Shown here piece by piece: positions 18,701 through 27,231 of a stretch of DNA of 64,000 bases. The first letter of the stretch is position 1; each line of letters starts with the position of its first letter. Below the pieces are notes generated by a model. The model was given only the letters and a program-made list of their open reading frames with translations, did no database searches and was not told the DNA's origin. Origin of the DNA: CAVSUB01 sp963730995 (GTDB taxonomy: Bacteria > Acidobacteriota > Vicinamibacteria > Vicinamibacterales > 2-12-FULL-66-21); NCBI GenBank assembly GCA_963730995.1, contig CAVSUB010000005.1, positions 158,179 through 222,178 of the forward strand. The letters run 5' to 3'. The translations under genes and the position numbers were made by a program.

Positions 18701-20847
18701 ATGACGTTCTCTCGACAGATCCTCGTCGGGCTCGCTCTTGGCATCTTCACCGGGCTGTTCTTCGGCGAGAAGACGGCGGCGCTGAAGTGGGCGGCCGACG
18801 GTTTCGTCAAGCTGCTCCAGATGATGGTGTTGCCCTACATCACCGTCTCGATCATCGCCAGCCTCGGGTCGCTCCGGCCCTCCGAGGTCCGGACGCTGGG
18901 CCTGCGGGCCGCGGCCGTGATTGGCGGTCTGTGGCTGGTGGCGCTGTCGTTCGCGTTCCTGATCCCGCTGACGTTTCCGCACGATTCAGAACGCCTCGTT
19001 TTTCAGCTCGAGCCTCGTCGAGCGCCGAGCCGCCTTCGACTTCATCGACCTGTACATTCCCGCGAACCCATTCAATTCCCTCGCGAACAACGTCGTGCCG
19101 GCCGTCGTCCTGTTCTCCCTCATTCTGGGCATCGCGCTGGTCGGCGTCGAACGCAGGGAGCGTCTGCTCGACGTCCTGCAGGTCGCCAAAGACGCGATCT
19201 CGACGGCCACCCGCTTCGTGACCCGCCTGACCCCTTATGGACTGTTCGCGATTGCGGCCAACGCGGCGGGAACGCTGGGCCTGGAGCAGTTGAGCCGGCT
19301 GCAGATCTACCTCGTGGCGTACGTCGCGGTGGCGCTGCTGGTCAGCCTGTGGGTGCTCCCGGGACTGGTCGCGGCGCTCACGCCCATTCGAGCCAGGGAC
19401 GTCCTCGGCGAGTCGCGCGACGCGCTCATCACCGCCTTCATCGCCGGCGACCTGTTCATCGTGCTGCCGGCGCTGATGCAGGCCAGCCGCACGACTGCTT
19501 GACCGGCTCGATCCCGGCGACGACGAGCCAGGCCGGCTGACGGAGGTCATCGTGCCGGCCTCCTTCAACTTCCCGCACACCGGGAAGCTCCTCTCCCTGA
19601 GCTTCGTGCTCTTCGCGGGATGGTTCGCCGACGCGCCGGTGCCGCTCGTCGGGCTATCCGCAGCTGGCGCTCGCCGGGCTCGTGACGCTTCTTCGGCAGC
19701 CTCAACGCGGCCGTGCCGTTTCTCCTCGACCAGTTCCGGATTCCGGCCGATACGTTTCAGCTGTTTCTCGCGACCGGCGTCATCAACTCGCGCGTCGGAT
19801 CGCTCGTGGCGGCGGTGCACACGCTGACGGTGGCGCTCCTCGTCTCCTGCGCCGTCACCGGCCACCTTCGCTGGCGGCGCGGACCGCTGCTGTCGTACGC
19901 AGGCATCACCGCGGCGCTCGTGATCGTGGTCCTCGGCGGCACGCGCGTGCTCTTTGCCACGGGACTCTCCCAGGAGTATTCGAAGGACAAGGTGCTGGCG
20001 TCGATGCAGTTGCTGCACGAACCGGTCGACGCGACCGTGGCGCGCACGTCGTCTCCGGCACCCGTCACGACCCTGCCGCCGCTCGAGACCATCGACGCGC
20101 GCAAGGTGCTGCGCGTCGGCTACCTGCCCGACGCGCTGCCCTTCGCGTTCTTCAATCAGAGCGGAGACCTGGTGGGCTTCGACGTCGAGCTCGCGCATCG
20201 CCTGGCGCGCGAGATGGGCGTCACCCTCGCCTTCGTGCCGGTCGATCGTGACCGGCTGGCGGAGCAGCTCGCGGAGGGTTACTGCGACCTCGTGATGTCG
20301 GGCGTGGCCGTGACGACGGACCGGGCGAGAGAGGTGCTCTTCTCGGATTCGTATCTGGACGAAACCCTCGCGTTCGTCGTGCCGGACGACCAGCGCGATC
20401 AGTTACGCGAGCTGGGACGCCATTCGCGATCGAGGCGCGCTGACGATCGCCGTTCCAGACGTGCCGTACTACGTCCGCAAGCTCCGCGAGCTGCTGCCGC
20501 GTGCCGTCATCCAGGTGCACGCCGGCGGCATCGAGCCGCTGTTCGACCGGACGGCCACGCACGCCGACGCGCTGGCGCTGCCCGCCGAGCGCGGGTCGGC
20601 ATGGACCTTGATGTATCCGGCGTACTCGGTGGTCGTGCCGGGCCCCGATCCGATCCGCGTGCCGCTCGCCTATCCGATCGGCAAACGCGACCAGCCGCTG
20701 GCGGCCTTCGTCAACACCTGGATTGCGTTGAAGCGCAAGGACGGCACGCTCGACGCGGCGTACAAGCACTGGATTCTCGGACAGGATGCCGCGCCGCGCC
20801 AGCCGCGCTGGTCGATCGTCCGCAACGTTCTCCATTGGGTGGAGTGA
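18701..20847 (+). CDS. Dicarboxylate/amino-acid:cation symporter fused to a periplasmic solute-binding domain (about five frameshifts)
   Basis: About 714 residues after removing single bases near 18985, 19499, 19651, 19689 and 20403. The first ~420 residues are an SDF/DAACS-type symporter (LVGLALGIFTGLFFGE, KLLQMMVLPYITVSII, LTPYGLFAIAANAAGT, PASFNFPHTGKLLSLSFVLF). After a TM helix and a linker of ~60 residues, an SBP_bac_3 domain follows (KVLRVGYLPDALPFAFFNQ, LVGFDVELAHRLAREMGV, CDLVMSGVAVTTDRAREVLF). Canonical symporter motifs SSSAATLP and NMDGT are not visible, so this is a divergent subfamily. The open frame is continuous across the joint once indels are fixed, so the fusion looks real. 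It lies 4 bp before the next gene. Confidence 0.8.
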
Positions 20848-20851
20848 CCGC

Positions 20852-22192
20852 ATGACCGAACAGCCCCGCGCCTCCGGACTCGAGCGTTTCCTCAACCTGT
20901 TCACCGTGGTGCGCCCGGGAGAGGCGAGGACGGCGCTGCTCCTCGCGCTGAACGTCTTCCTGATCCTGATGGCGTACTACATCCTGAAGACCGTGCGCGA
21001 GGCGCTGATCCTCGGCGAGGGCACCGCGGAGCTCAAGAGCTACCTGTCCGCCGGCCAGGTGGTGGTGCTGGCGTTCGTGGTGCCCCTACTACGGCCGCCT
21101 CGTCGCCAGATTTCCGCGCATGAAGTTGATCAACGTCGTCACCGTGTTCTTCATCCTCTGTCCACCGGTCTTCTACGTGCTGGCGCAGTTCGGCGTCCCG
21201 CTCGGGATGATCTACTTCGTGTGGATCGGCATCTTCAGCCTGATGATCGTCGCGCAGTTCTGGTCGTTCGCCAACGACGTGTACTCGAAGGAGGAAGGCG
21301 AGCGTCTGCTGGTCATCGTCGGCCTGGGCGCGTCGCTCGGCGCGGTCGCCGGGGCGCGCGTCGCCGATCGGCTGATCGAGCCGTTCGGCGTGCTGCAGTT
21401 GATGCTGCTCGGTGCCGGAGTGCTCGGCCTCGAGCTGCTGCTCACCAATTACATCGACCGCGGCGAGCGCGGCCGCCGGCCGGCCGGTCGTCAGGGTCAA
21501 GAAGGCGAGCGCCGCTCCGGCGCAGAACGCGTTCGCGATGGTGTTCAAGACGCGATATCTGCTGCTGATGGCGCTGATGATCCTGCTGATCAACTGGATC
21601 AACGCGACCGGAGAGTACATCCTCGGCAGCATCGTCAAGGAACAGGCCTCGGCGATGGTCGCCGCGGGAACCGCCGGCGGGCTGACCGAGGGACAGATCA
21701 TCGGCGATTTCTACGCCAAGTATTTCTCGCTGGCGAACGCGATCGGCCTGCTCCTCCAGCTGTTCGTCGTCTCACGCATCATCAAGCACCGCGGCGTCGC
21801 CTGTGGCCGTGATGGTCCTCCCGGCCCTCTCGTTCGGCGTCTACAACATCCTGATCTTCGTGCCCTTGCTCAATGCGGCGCTGGCGGCCAAGGTCCTCGA
21901 GAACTCGACCGACTACTCGCTGAACAACACCGTGCGGAACATGTTGTTCCTGCCGTGCACCTACGAGCAGAAGTTCGCCGCCAAGCAGGCGATCGACTCG
22001 TTCTTCGTCCGAATGGGGGACGTGCTCTCGGCGGCGCTGGTCTTCGTCGGGACACTTTGCTCGCGCTGCCGTCGCGAGGGTTCGCGGCGGTGAACGCCGC
22101 GCTCGCCGTCGCTCGCGCTGATCCTGGCGTGGCGTGTCGGCCGTTACTACAAGACGCTGACGGCGCCGACAGTGCCAGCGGCCGCGGCGTAG
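20852..22192 (+). CDS. ATP/ADP-translocase-family (NTT-like) membrane carrier (several frameshifts)
   Basis: About 445 residues and twelve predicted membrane segments after correcting shifts near 21083, 21471-21488, 21800, 22049-22058 and 22105. Motifs recalling the COG3202/NTT group: LNVFLILMAYYILKTVREALIL, YFVWIGIFSLMIVAQFWSFAND, the YLLLMALMILLINWINATGE helix, and LENSTDYSLNNTVRN followed by YEQKFAAKQAIDSFFVRMGD. In obligate intracellular bacteria such carriers swap host ATP for ADP. In free-living bacteria the substrate is unknown. It begins 4 bp after the symporter/binding-protein fusion, so the two are likely co-transcribed. Confidence 0.78.
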
Positions 22193-22232
22193 GAACTACT
22201 CTGAAGTTCGCTGGGGGGAGCTGTTAGCTGAC

Positions 22233-22250
22233 GGCTGAGAGCTGTCAGCC
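22233..22250. terminator. Possible bidirectional terminator hairpin
   Basis: Stem ggctga/tcagcc (6 bp, 6-nt loop) between the convergent ends of the NTT-like carrier (+) and the secreted protein gene (-). No clear T-tract. Position is the main support. Confidence 0.3.
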
Positions 22251-22294
22251 GGGGGCGATCACTCCGCGGACCGCCCCGGCTGCAACCCAGGGAC

Positions 22295-22846
22295 CTAAGT
22301 GCCGGGCTCGAGCGACACCATCATCGCTTCTGTCCAGACGAAGTCGACCTTGTCGCCGACCTTCACCTTGGAGAGAGCTTCCTTGTCCTGCACCTTGGAG
22401 CTGTACTTCCAGCCGTTCGGCCCGGTGAAGGTGACCGACGGCACATTGGGGTCGATGGCTGTGATCGTGGCAGTGATCGTTCGTTGCTTGGCTTTGGTGC
22501 CACCAGGCATCGCCTGTTCGGAACCAGTCGTAGCCATTGCCTTGGTATCCGTGTCCGGCTCGCCAGGCTGCTTCACCCGGACGATGACGTTCTCGTAGTA
22601 GCGAACGTTGACCTTCTGGCCGACTTTGACCTCAGCGAACCGAGTGATGTCCGGCCCTGCGACGATCGTCGTGTAGGTACCATCCGATTTCTTGATGCTG
22701 ATCGTGCGGGTCGCGGCTTCGACGGCCTCAATGGTGCCCGTCGCCGTCTTCACCTCTGAACTGACGGTCTTGGACTGAGCCATCGCCGTGCGCGGCATTG
22801 GCACCAGAACCGCCGCTGCAATGATTCCAAACACTAACCTTTTCAT
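22295..22846 (-). CDS. Secreted two-repeat beta-rich protein of unknown function
   Basis: 183 residues with a classical signal peptide (MKRLVFGIIAAAVLVPMPRTAMA-Q). Two related segments follow. The first is TGTIEAVEAATRTISIKK with VGQKVNVRYYENVIVRV; the second is TATITAIDPNVPSVTFTG with VGDKVDFVWTEAMMVSL. Each looks like a small beta-barrel with a VGxKV turn. Between them is a Gly/Thr-rich linker. A strong aggagg ribosome site lies just upstream on the minus strand. I do not recognise a characterised family. Confidence 0.75.
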   Translation of the reverse strand: MKRLVFGIIAAAVLVPMPRTAMAQSKTVSSEVKTATGTIEAVEAATRTISIKKSDGTYTTIVAGPDITRFAEVKVGQKVNVRYYENVIVRVKQPGEPDTDTKAMATTGSEQAMPGGTKAKQRTITATITAIDPNVPSVTFTGPNGWKYSSKVQDKEALSKVKVGDKVDFVWTEAMMVSLEPGT

Positions 22847-23054
22847 ACGTCCTCCTAGTCCCGCGTTTCTAACCTTCGCAGAGGCGCGCTACCGCGCAAT
22901 ACCGATGGCCCTGTCCCGGCCCGACTGTGCAGACCGCGTGCCGTGCGCGGCTCCCCAACCTGCGGAGGGCGCCCATAATACCGTGGGCGTCGAGTTAAGG
23001 CTACTTGGGCGTGATCCTGCCGATCACCCTTCGCAGGCGAGCTACACCGCCAGT

Positions 23055-23180
23055 GCCGCGACGGCCTTACCGCCAAGGCACGTCGTGTGCCCAGCGCTGA
23101 TGCCCAAATCATGGCTGTTTCATCTTGCACGGTTCCGAGGAGGCCTCGCAGACTCCGGTCAGACGGAGCCGCTCCGAAAC
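23055..23180. repeat. ~125-bp dispersed repeat, copy A
   Basis: Shares with 26778-26901 an identical 11-bp head (gccgcgacggc), an identical 19-bp tail (gacggagccgctccgaaac) and alignable, partly matching sequence between (aggcct.gc..actccg.tc). Tail contains the palindrome cggag-ccg-ctccg. Intergenic in both places. Confidence 0.65.
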
Positions 23181-23263
23181 ACCGTGCGCTGGGCGCCTGG
23201 GCACAGCGGTCTCTCAACTGGTCACAGCGGGCCGTTATCCCCAGAGCTAGCTTGTGTTGTCGC

Positions 23264-23316
23264 GTAGGGACGGGCCTCCAGGCCCGTCCAGGCGGGGTCT
23301 GAGGACCCCGCCCTAC
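23264..23316. repeat. Palindromic intergenic repeat, copy 2 (two-hairpin form)
   Basis: gtaggg...ccctac ends; hairpins gacgggcct/aggcccgtc and ggcggggtc/gaccccgcc. Same two modules as copy 1 but in opposite order, i.e. the element is inverted. Confidence 0.8.
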
Positions 23317-23451
23317 ACGAACACAAGTGAATTCGGAGTCGTTCGGGTTGCTGCGAACGTAACGGAACGCACCTTGCTCGTCGGTTGTCGAGCCCGTCAT
23401 CCAGACCCGTTCTAATTCCGGACCGTATCGGACGACGGAGGGTGTTCGAGC

Positions 23452-24720
23452 ATGTCAGCCAAAATCCTTTCGGCATCCGCACGAGTAGCGGTCGCAGGGC
23501 TGGTCCTCGCCACCACTGTCGTCGCCCAGAGCGACAAACAGGTCGCATTCGTACACGTCGCCGGCGCCCAACAGCGGCTGAAGTATCTGGCGACGGCCAA
23601 GATCTGGTCCGACCCGGGAAACGTGACCCCCGAAATGGTGACCGCAGGCCGGCCGCTGAAGCAGTCGGAAGGGCTCGAGGCTGCGCGTCGCGGCGAGCCG
23701 CTGCCGTGCACTTTCGCCACACCAGGGAAAGAGCTCGGCGGCAACACGCCGAAATTCGCGTGCAAGACATCGGGCGGCACGACGATCCGTGTCAAGTACA
23801 GCGACGGATCGAAGGATGGCAACCGCGAGATCTTTTCAGCGGTCGTGGCGGCGAAACTCCTGTGGGCTCTCGGGTTCGTATCCGATCCGATCTATCCGAT
23901 CACGCTCGACTGCCGTGACTGCCCGGCCAACCCGATGTCGGGCGAGGGGCCGCGCGCCAAACGCTCGTACCTCGCAACATTCCAACCGGAGGCGAGCCGT
24001 CTGGTCATTGTTGACGGGGACGACGTCGACGAGGGATGGCGCTGGGGCGAGGTCGATGAGGCCATCGCGAATCTGCCCGAGGGCCCGCTGCGCGCGCGAC
24101 AGCGCATGCATTTCGACGCGCTCACGCTCCTGGGCGTGTTCATCCAGCACGGTGATCGAAAGCCCGAGCAACAGCGACTGGAGTGCCGGGGCGCGCTCGA
24201 TCCGAGCGCGGGCGACACCCATCCACTCAAAGATAAGGACGACGGGCCACCTGTGTTCTTCGAGCGCCCCGATGCCTCGGCGTGCAGCGAGCCGGTGATC
24301 GCTCTGCAAGATATCGGTGCCACGTTTGGCGGTGCAGGCAAGATGAGCAAAGCATCGACGGCGAAGATGAACCTGAAGTCGTGGACGAATCGCCCTGTTT
24401 TCAAGCCTGCGAAGTCTTCCTCCTCGGGCGGCGTGCCGGAATGCCACGGTAACCTGACGGTTTCGATGGCGGCCGGCGAGGGCGGCCGTGGGGATCCTCG
24501 CATTGGCGAGGCCGGGCGGGCCTTCCTGGCGGATCGCCTGCTCCTCTTGACCGACGCCCACGTGCGCGCGCTCATGGCGACGGCGCGCGTCGAGAAGGTG
24601 GCTGAATCTCAGGTGTGGCAGGATCCGAAGACCGGAACTTCTCATACCGGGTTGGACGCGTGGGTCGCCGCCTTCAAGGACAAGGTGCGGCAGATCACCG
24701 AGCAGCGCTGCGCGCCGTAA
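23452..24720 (+). CDS. Secreted protein with possible kinase-like (HipA/FAM20-type) fold
   Basis: 422 residues; signal peptide MSAKILSASARVAVAGLVLATTVVA-Q. Several stretches recall atypical kinases. A Lys-bearing strand (TTIRVKYSD) is followed by a helix with Glu (REIFSAVVAAKLLWALGF). A HGDRKPEQQ segment sits where a catalytic HxDxxxxN loop would be (~residue 237), and LQDIGATFG where a metal-binding DFG would be (~285). There is a CRDC pair at ~150-155. These resemblances are my reading, not an established assignment. What is solid is that it is a conserved-looking exported protein of unknown function. It follows a repeat-rich intergenic region. Confidence 0.75.
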   Translation: MSAKILSASARVAVAGLVLATTVVAQSDKQVAFVHVAGAQQRLKYLATAKIWSDPGNVTPEMVTAGRPLKQSEGLEAARRGEPLPCTFATPGKELGGNTPKFACKTSGGTTIRVKYSDGSKDGNREIFSAVVAAKLLWALGFVSDPIYPITLDCRDCPANPMSGEGPRAKRSYLATFQPEASRLVIVDGDDVDEGWRWGEVDEAIANLPEGPLRARQRMHFDALTLLGVFIQHGDRKPEQQRLECRGALDPSAGDTHPLKDKDDGPPVFFERPDASACSEPVIALQDIGATFGGAGKMSKASTAKMNLKSWTNRPVFKPAKSSSSGGVPECHGNLTVSMAAGEGGRGDPRIGEAGRAFLADRLLLLTDAHVRALMATARVEKVAESQVWQDPKTGTSHTGLDAWVAAFKDKVRQITEQRCAP

Positions 24721-25074
24721 CGACAGCAGGCCGTTGGCCTTTCCCCATGCAACTGGACAGACCTCGGACAGCCTGCTGAGGTTGGGGGCGCGTCGGCCGG
24801 ACGCGGCCCCACAATCGCGCCGACGGTGAGTCGGTCGTCTCCGTACAACGAAATACCGTGTCTATCTACGGAATACCGTGCTCGAGTTACCCTGAACCCA
24901 TCTCAGAATGTCGATCCGCAAGACGCACGCGACGCAATTATGGGAAGATGTCTGGCCGCACGGGACGCAAGTTCACGCCGCGCGGCTGGTTTGCACGGAA
25001 CTACGTTAGTGATGCTGGGCATGTGTGACGAGCGGATCGGTTGTTGCTGTCCCCAGCGGTCAGGAGGTCTACGG
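24721..25074. other. Intergenic stretch upstream of the LPKTA-protein gene, ~350 bp
   Basis: No gene supported. Contains two direct copies of aataccgtg, listed separately. Otherwise nothing recognised. Confidence 0.5.
24852..24880. promoter_or_regulatory. Paired direct repeats aataccgtg, 20 bp apart
   Basis: aataccgtg at 24852-24860 and again at 24872-24880. The exact 20-bp period (about two helical turns) about 195 bp upstream of the LPKTA-protein start would suit a DNA-binding protein. The regulator is unknown. Confidence 0.3.
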
Positions 25075-25722
25075 ATGGCTCTTCACTCTCTCTATGGTGC
25101 AACGGTCGTTGTCGTCGCGTTCGGTATGGTGGCAGTCGAACCCGCCTACGCGCAGCGACGGGATGGGAACCTGCTGCCGCAGGACAAAAGCGGGCAGGTT
25201 ACCGCGGTGGGATGTTTGGTCAAGGGCGATGCGGTCCGCGGCGGAAAGAAGGACAAGTACGTGTTGGCGCGGCCGAAGAAAGGGCCCGTCGCCAGCGTGC
25301 CAGAGGCAACGTGCACGGTCGACCCCGGTGCCGATGCCCTGACGCTCGATAACCCGGAGAAAGCCAAGATGACCGACGCGATGGTCGGCCACTGGATGCA
25401 GATCAGCGGCAGACTCGAGAGCGAAACCGACAAGAATCCGGACAATCTTCGCGAACTCGACGTGCTGACGGCGAAGATGGTGCCGGTCGTTGTTCCGAAG
25501 GCGGCTGCAGCAGCTTCCCCGGGCCCTGAACCGGCCGCGCCAGCGGCGCGCCCGACCCCGTCCCCGGCACCGGCACCGGCGGCGACGGCTTCACCTGCGG
25601 CACCCGCAGAGCCTCGTAAGCTGCCGAAGACGGCGAGCCAGGTTCCAGCGATTGGATTGGCCGGGTTGCTCTCGCTGGCAGCAGGCCTCATGCTTCGCTC
25701 GTTCCGTCTCCGGCGAGGGTGA
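25075..25722 (+). CDS. Exported protein with C-terminal LPKTA sortase-type sorting signal
   Basis: 215 residues; ATG 25075 has caggagg 6 bp upstream and a signal peptide (MALHSLYGATVVVVAFGMVAVEPAYA-Q). A small conserved domain (~30-140; GQVTAVGCLVKGDA, YVLARPKKG, MVGHWMQISGRLE) is followed by a ~40-residue Ala/Pro-rich stalk. Then comes a tripartite tail: LPKTAS, a hydrophobic helix (VPAIGLAGLLSLAAGLML) and a basic end (RSFRLRRG). This is the layout of sortase substrates, and a sortase gene converges on it 345 bp downstream. Likely a surface- or periplasm-anchored protein (inference). The biochemical role of the domain is unknown. Confidence 0.82.
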   Translation: MALHSLYGATVVVVAFGMVAVEPAYAQRRDGNLLPQDKSGQVTAVGCLVKGDAVRGGKKDKYVLARPKKGPVASVPEATCTVDPGADALTLDNPEKAKMTDAMVGHWMQISGRLESETDKNPDNLRELDVLTAKMVPVVVPKAAAAASPGPEPAAPAARPTPSPAPAPAATASPAAPAEPRKLPKTASQVPAIGLAGLLSLAAGLMLRSFRLRRG

Positions 25723-26066
25723 GCAGCGGATACAGACACCGACCGAGGGCACGACAGCTCACGCTGTTGCGCCCTTCGTCGAAATCCGCTGACAGTGTCA
25801 TCCGTTTGGAGCTGGAGACCTCGCGTCGAAATCTGCGGATCGTGTGACGACCTCTGGACCGCAGCGAGGTCACGTCAGAAACAGGTGCCGCACGCGTATG
25901 AAGACAGCGCGCGTGCGGCGCCAGCCTTCATCATCGCCAATCAGCAACCAGTCAGGAACGACTGCGTCCGGTGACTGAGGTTCCTCGACTGGTTGTGCAC
26001 GTTCACCGGCGGAGGACGTTCACGGCTCCGGCGAGCCGTGTGGGTACCGACGGCCGCGTCCTGCTG
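25723..26066. other. Convergent intergenic stretch between LPKTA protein and sortase, ~340 bp
   Basis: Contains the long hairpin at 25884-25922. No gene supported. Confidence 0.5.
25884..25922. terminator. Long GC-rich hairpin between convergent genes
   Basis: 13-nt arms ggtgccgcacgcg / cgcgtgcggcgcc (one mismatch) with a 13-nt loop. Lies between the ends of the LPKTA-protein gene (+) and the sortase gene (-). No T-tract, so it may be a bidirectional or Rho-assisted terminator. Confidence 0.4.
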
Positions 26067-26768
26067 TCATTTCCCTTCTACACGTCCAGCCCGGACGATG
26101 AAGCGTTGCGGTGCTGGACCGACGTGATAGAACGGGTAGCACGTGACCAGCGTGAGCGAACGTGTGGGCGTCGCGTCGAGCACGGACACATCCTCCGGAG
26201 ACACGACCCAGGTCCTTTCGACGCGGTACATCTCCTTCTCTCGCAGAGTCTCGAGCTCGATGGTGTCACCCGGCGCGATGTCTTTCAGGCCTCTGAAAAA
26301 CCCGTCGCGGTGGCCGGCGATACCAGAGTTGCCATCCGTCCCCGGCAGTGCCGTGCCGTCGATGTGACCGACGGCGCGGTCGAGTGTCGAGTCATCGGTG
26401 CCCGGCAGGACTGCCACCTCCAGGCGAATCTTCGGGACGCGCAGGACCGCGAGCGGGGACAGCGCCGGTTGGCTCAATGCCCGCCGCCAGGCGTTGATAC
26501 GTTCCGAGTCCCAAAGGCTCAGATCTGGTGCTTGGGGCTGCTGGAGCGCAGCCGCCTGAAGGACAGCAAACCGCGCGAGTTCCCGCCGAGCCCCCACTGC
26601 ACCGTCGACGGTCAGCGCGCCGTACGCAACCAGGCACACTACGCCAGTCGTCCACGCGATGCATTCCGCGAGAACGCCGAGACGGCGCACCGTTATCCGA
26701 GCGATGGGCTGAGCAGGTTGCACTCCCGAAACCTGGCGTCCTCGCAGCACTCTCCCGCTATGCGACAC
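26067..26768 (-). CDS. Sortase (class D/E-like transpeptidase)
   Basis: About 233 residues; the exact start is uncertain. An N-terminal signal anchor (LGVLAECIAWTTGVVCLVAYGAL) is followed by the sortase beta-barrel. The catalytic triad is visible: His in NSGIAGHRDGFF, Cys in LTLVTCYPF, and Arg in QRFIVRA. Sortases cleave LPxTG-like signals and transfer the protein to a surface acceptor. The neighbouring convergent gene ends in LPKTAS plus a hydrophobic tail and is the obvious substrate. Dedicated one-sortase/one-substrate pairs are known in some Gram-negatives; the acceptor there is not established. Confidence 0.88.
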   Translation of the reverse strand: MSHSGRVLRGRQVSGVQPAQPIARITVRRLGVLAECIAWTTGVVCLVAYGALTVDGAVGARRELARFAVLQAAALQQPQAPDLSLWDSERINAWRRALSQPALSPLAVLRVPKIRLEVAVLPGTDDSTLDRAVGHIDGTALPGTDGNSGIAGHRDGFFRGLKDIAPGDTIELETLREKEMYRVERTWVVSPEDVSVLDATPTRSLTLVTCYPFYHVGPAPQRFIVRAGRVEGK

Positions 26769-27231
26769 GGCGACAGCGCCGCGACGGCATCACGGCCACG
26801 CAGGTCGCGTGCCAGAGCTGGTGGCCTAGTATTATTCCTGTTTTCGTCCGCAGTTTCCAAGAGGCCTTGCCTACTCCGATCCGACGGAGCCGCTCCGAAA
26901 CCCACTCCTCTCACCCAGGGCAAGCAGCCCTGACTGAGCAGGTCAGCGGACGTCCTCAACGCTGGCTGCCTGATCTCGCGTGCTGGAACGAGAACTGCTC
27001 ATCGCTTCAGGACCGCAGCCGCTTGAAGTCGACCGTCCGTCTCGGAAGTGGCTGAATCACCGCGGTTTCCATCAAATAGTGGTGATGCTCGCGTGTTCGA
27101 TCTGTCGGCAGACCTACGACATCTCGTGATCGGCGTCATATCTCGGAGGCATGAGCGGAGGTCAGACGGACGTGCAGAATGCCAGCGCTCCGGTTCGCAC
27201 CGGTCGCCAACACGGATCTCGCGTAGCGTTG
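26769..27231. other. Intergenic stretch with dispersed repeat, ~460 bp
   Basis: Contains copy B of the ~125-bp repeat (26778-26901). Nothing else recognised. Divergent promoters for the sortase and the lipoprotein gene are expected here. Confidence 0.5.
26778..26901. repeat. ~125-bp dispersed repeat, copy B
   Basis: Same orientation as copy A at 23055-23180, 3.7 kb away; identical head (gccgcgacggc) and tail (gacggagccgctccgaaac). The two copies bracket the secreted kinase-like, LPKTA and sortase genes. Confidence 0.65.

Larger units (their letters stand above)
22858..23451. other. Repeat-rich intergenic region, ~590 bp
   Basis: Holds a copy of the ~125-bp dispersed repeat (23055-23180) and the two-hairpin palindromic repeat (23264-23316). 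No gene supported. Promoters for the divergently transcribed secreted-protein genes on either side must lie here. Confidence 0.6.

Noticed and set aside
4090..22110. Programmed +1 ribosomal frameshifting as an explanation of the indels
   Set aside because: The sites share no slippery heptamer, stop codon or downstream structure, and they occur in unrelated families that do not normally use recoding. A sequence artefact is simpler.
23264..23316. Palindromic repeats as intrinsic terminators
   Set aside because: Present in non-terminator positions (for example just before the MscS start), with shared ends and module order, so better explained as a dispersed element.
25971..26933. 320-codon plus-strand frame opposite the sortase gene
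   Set aside because: Antisense to the catalytic triad-bearing sortase; no motifs of its own.
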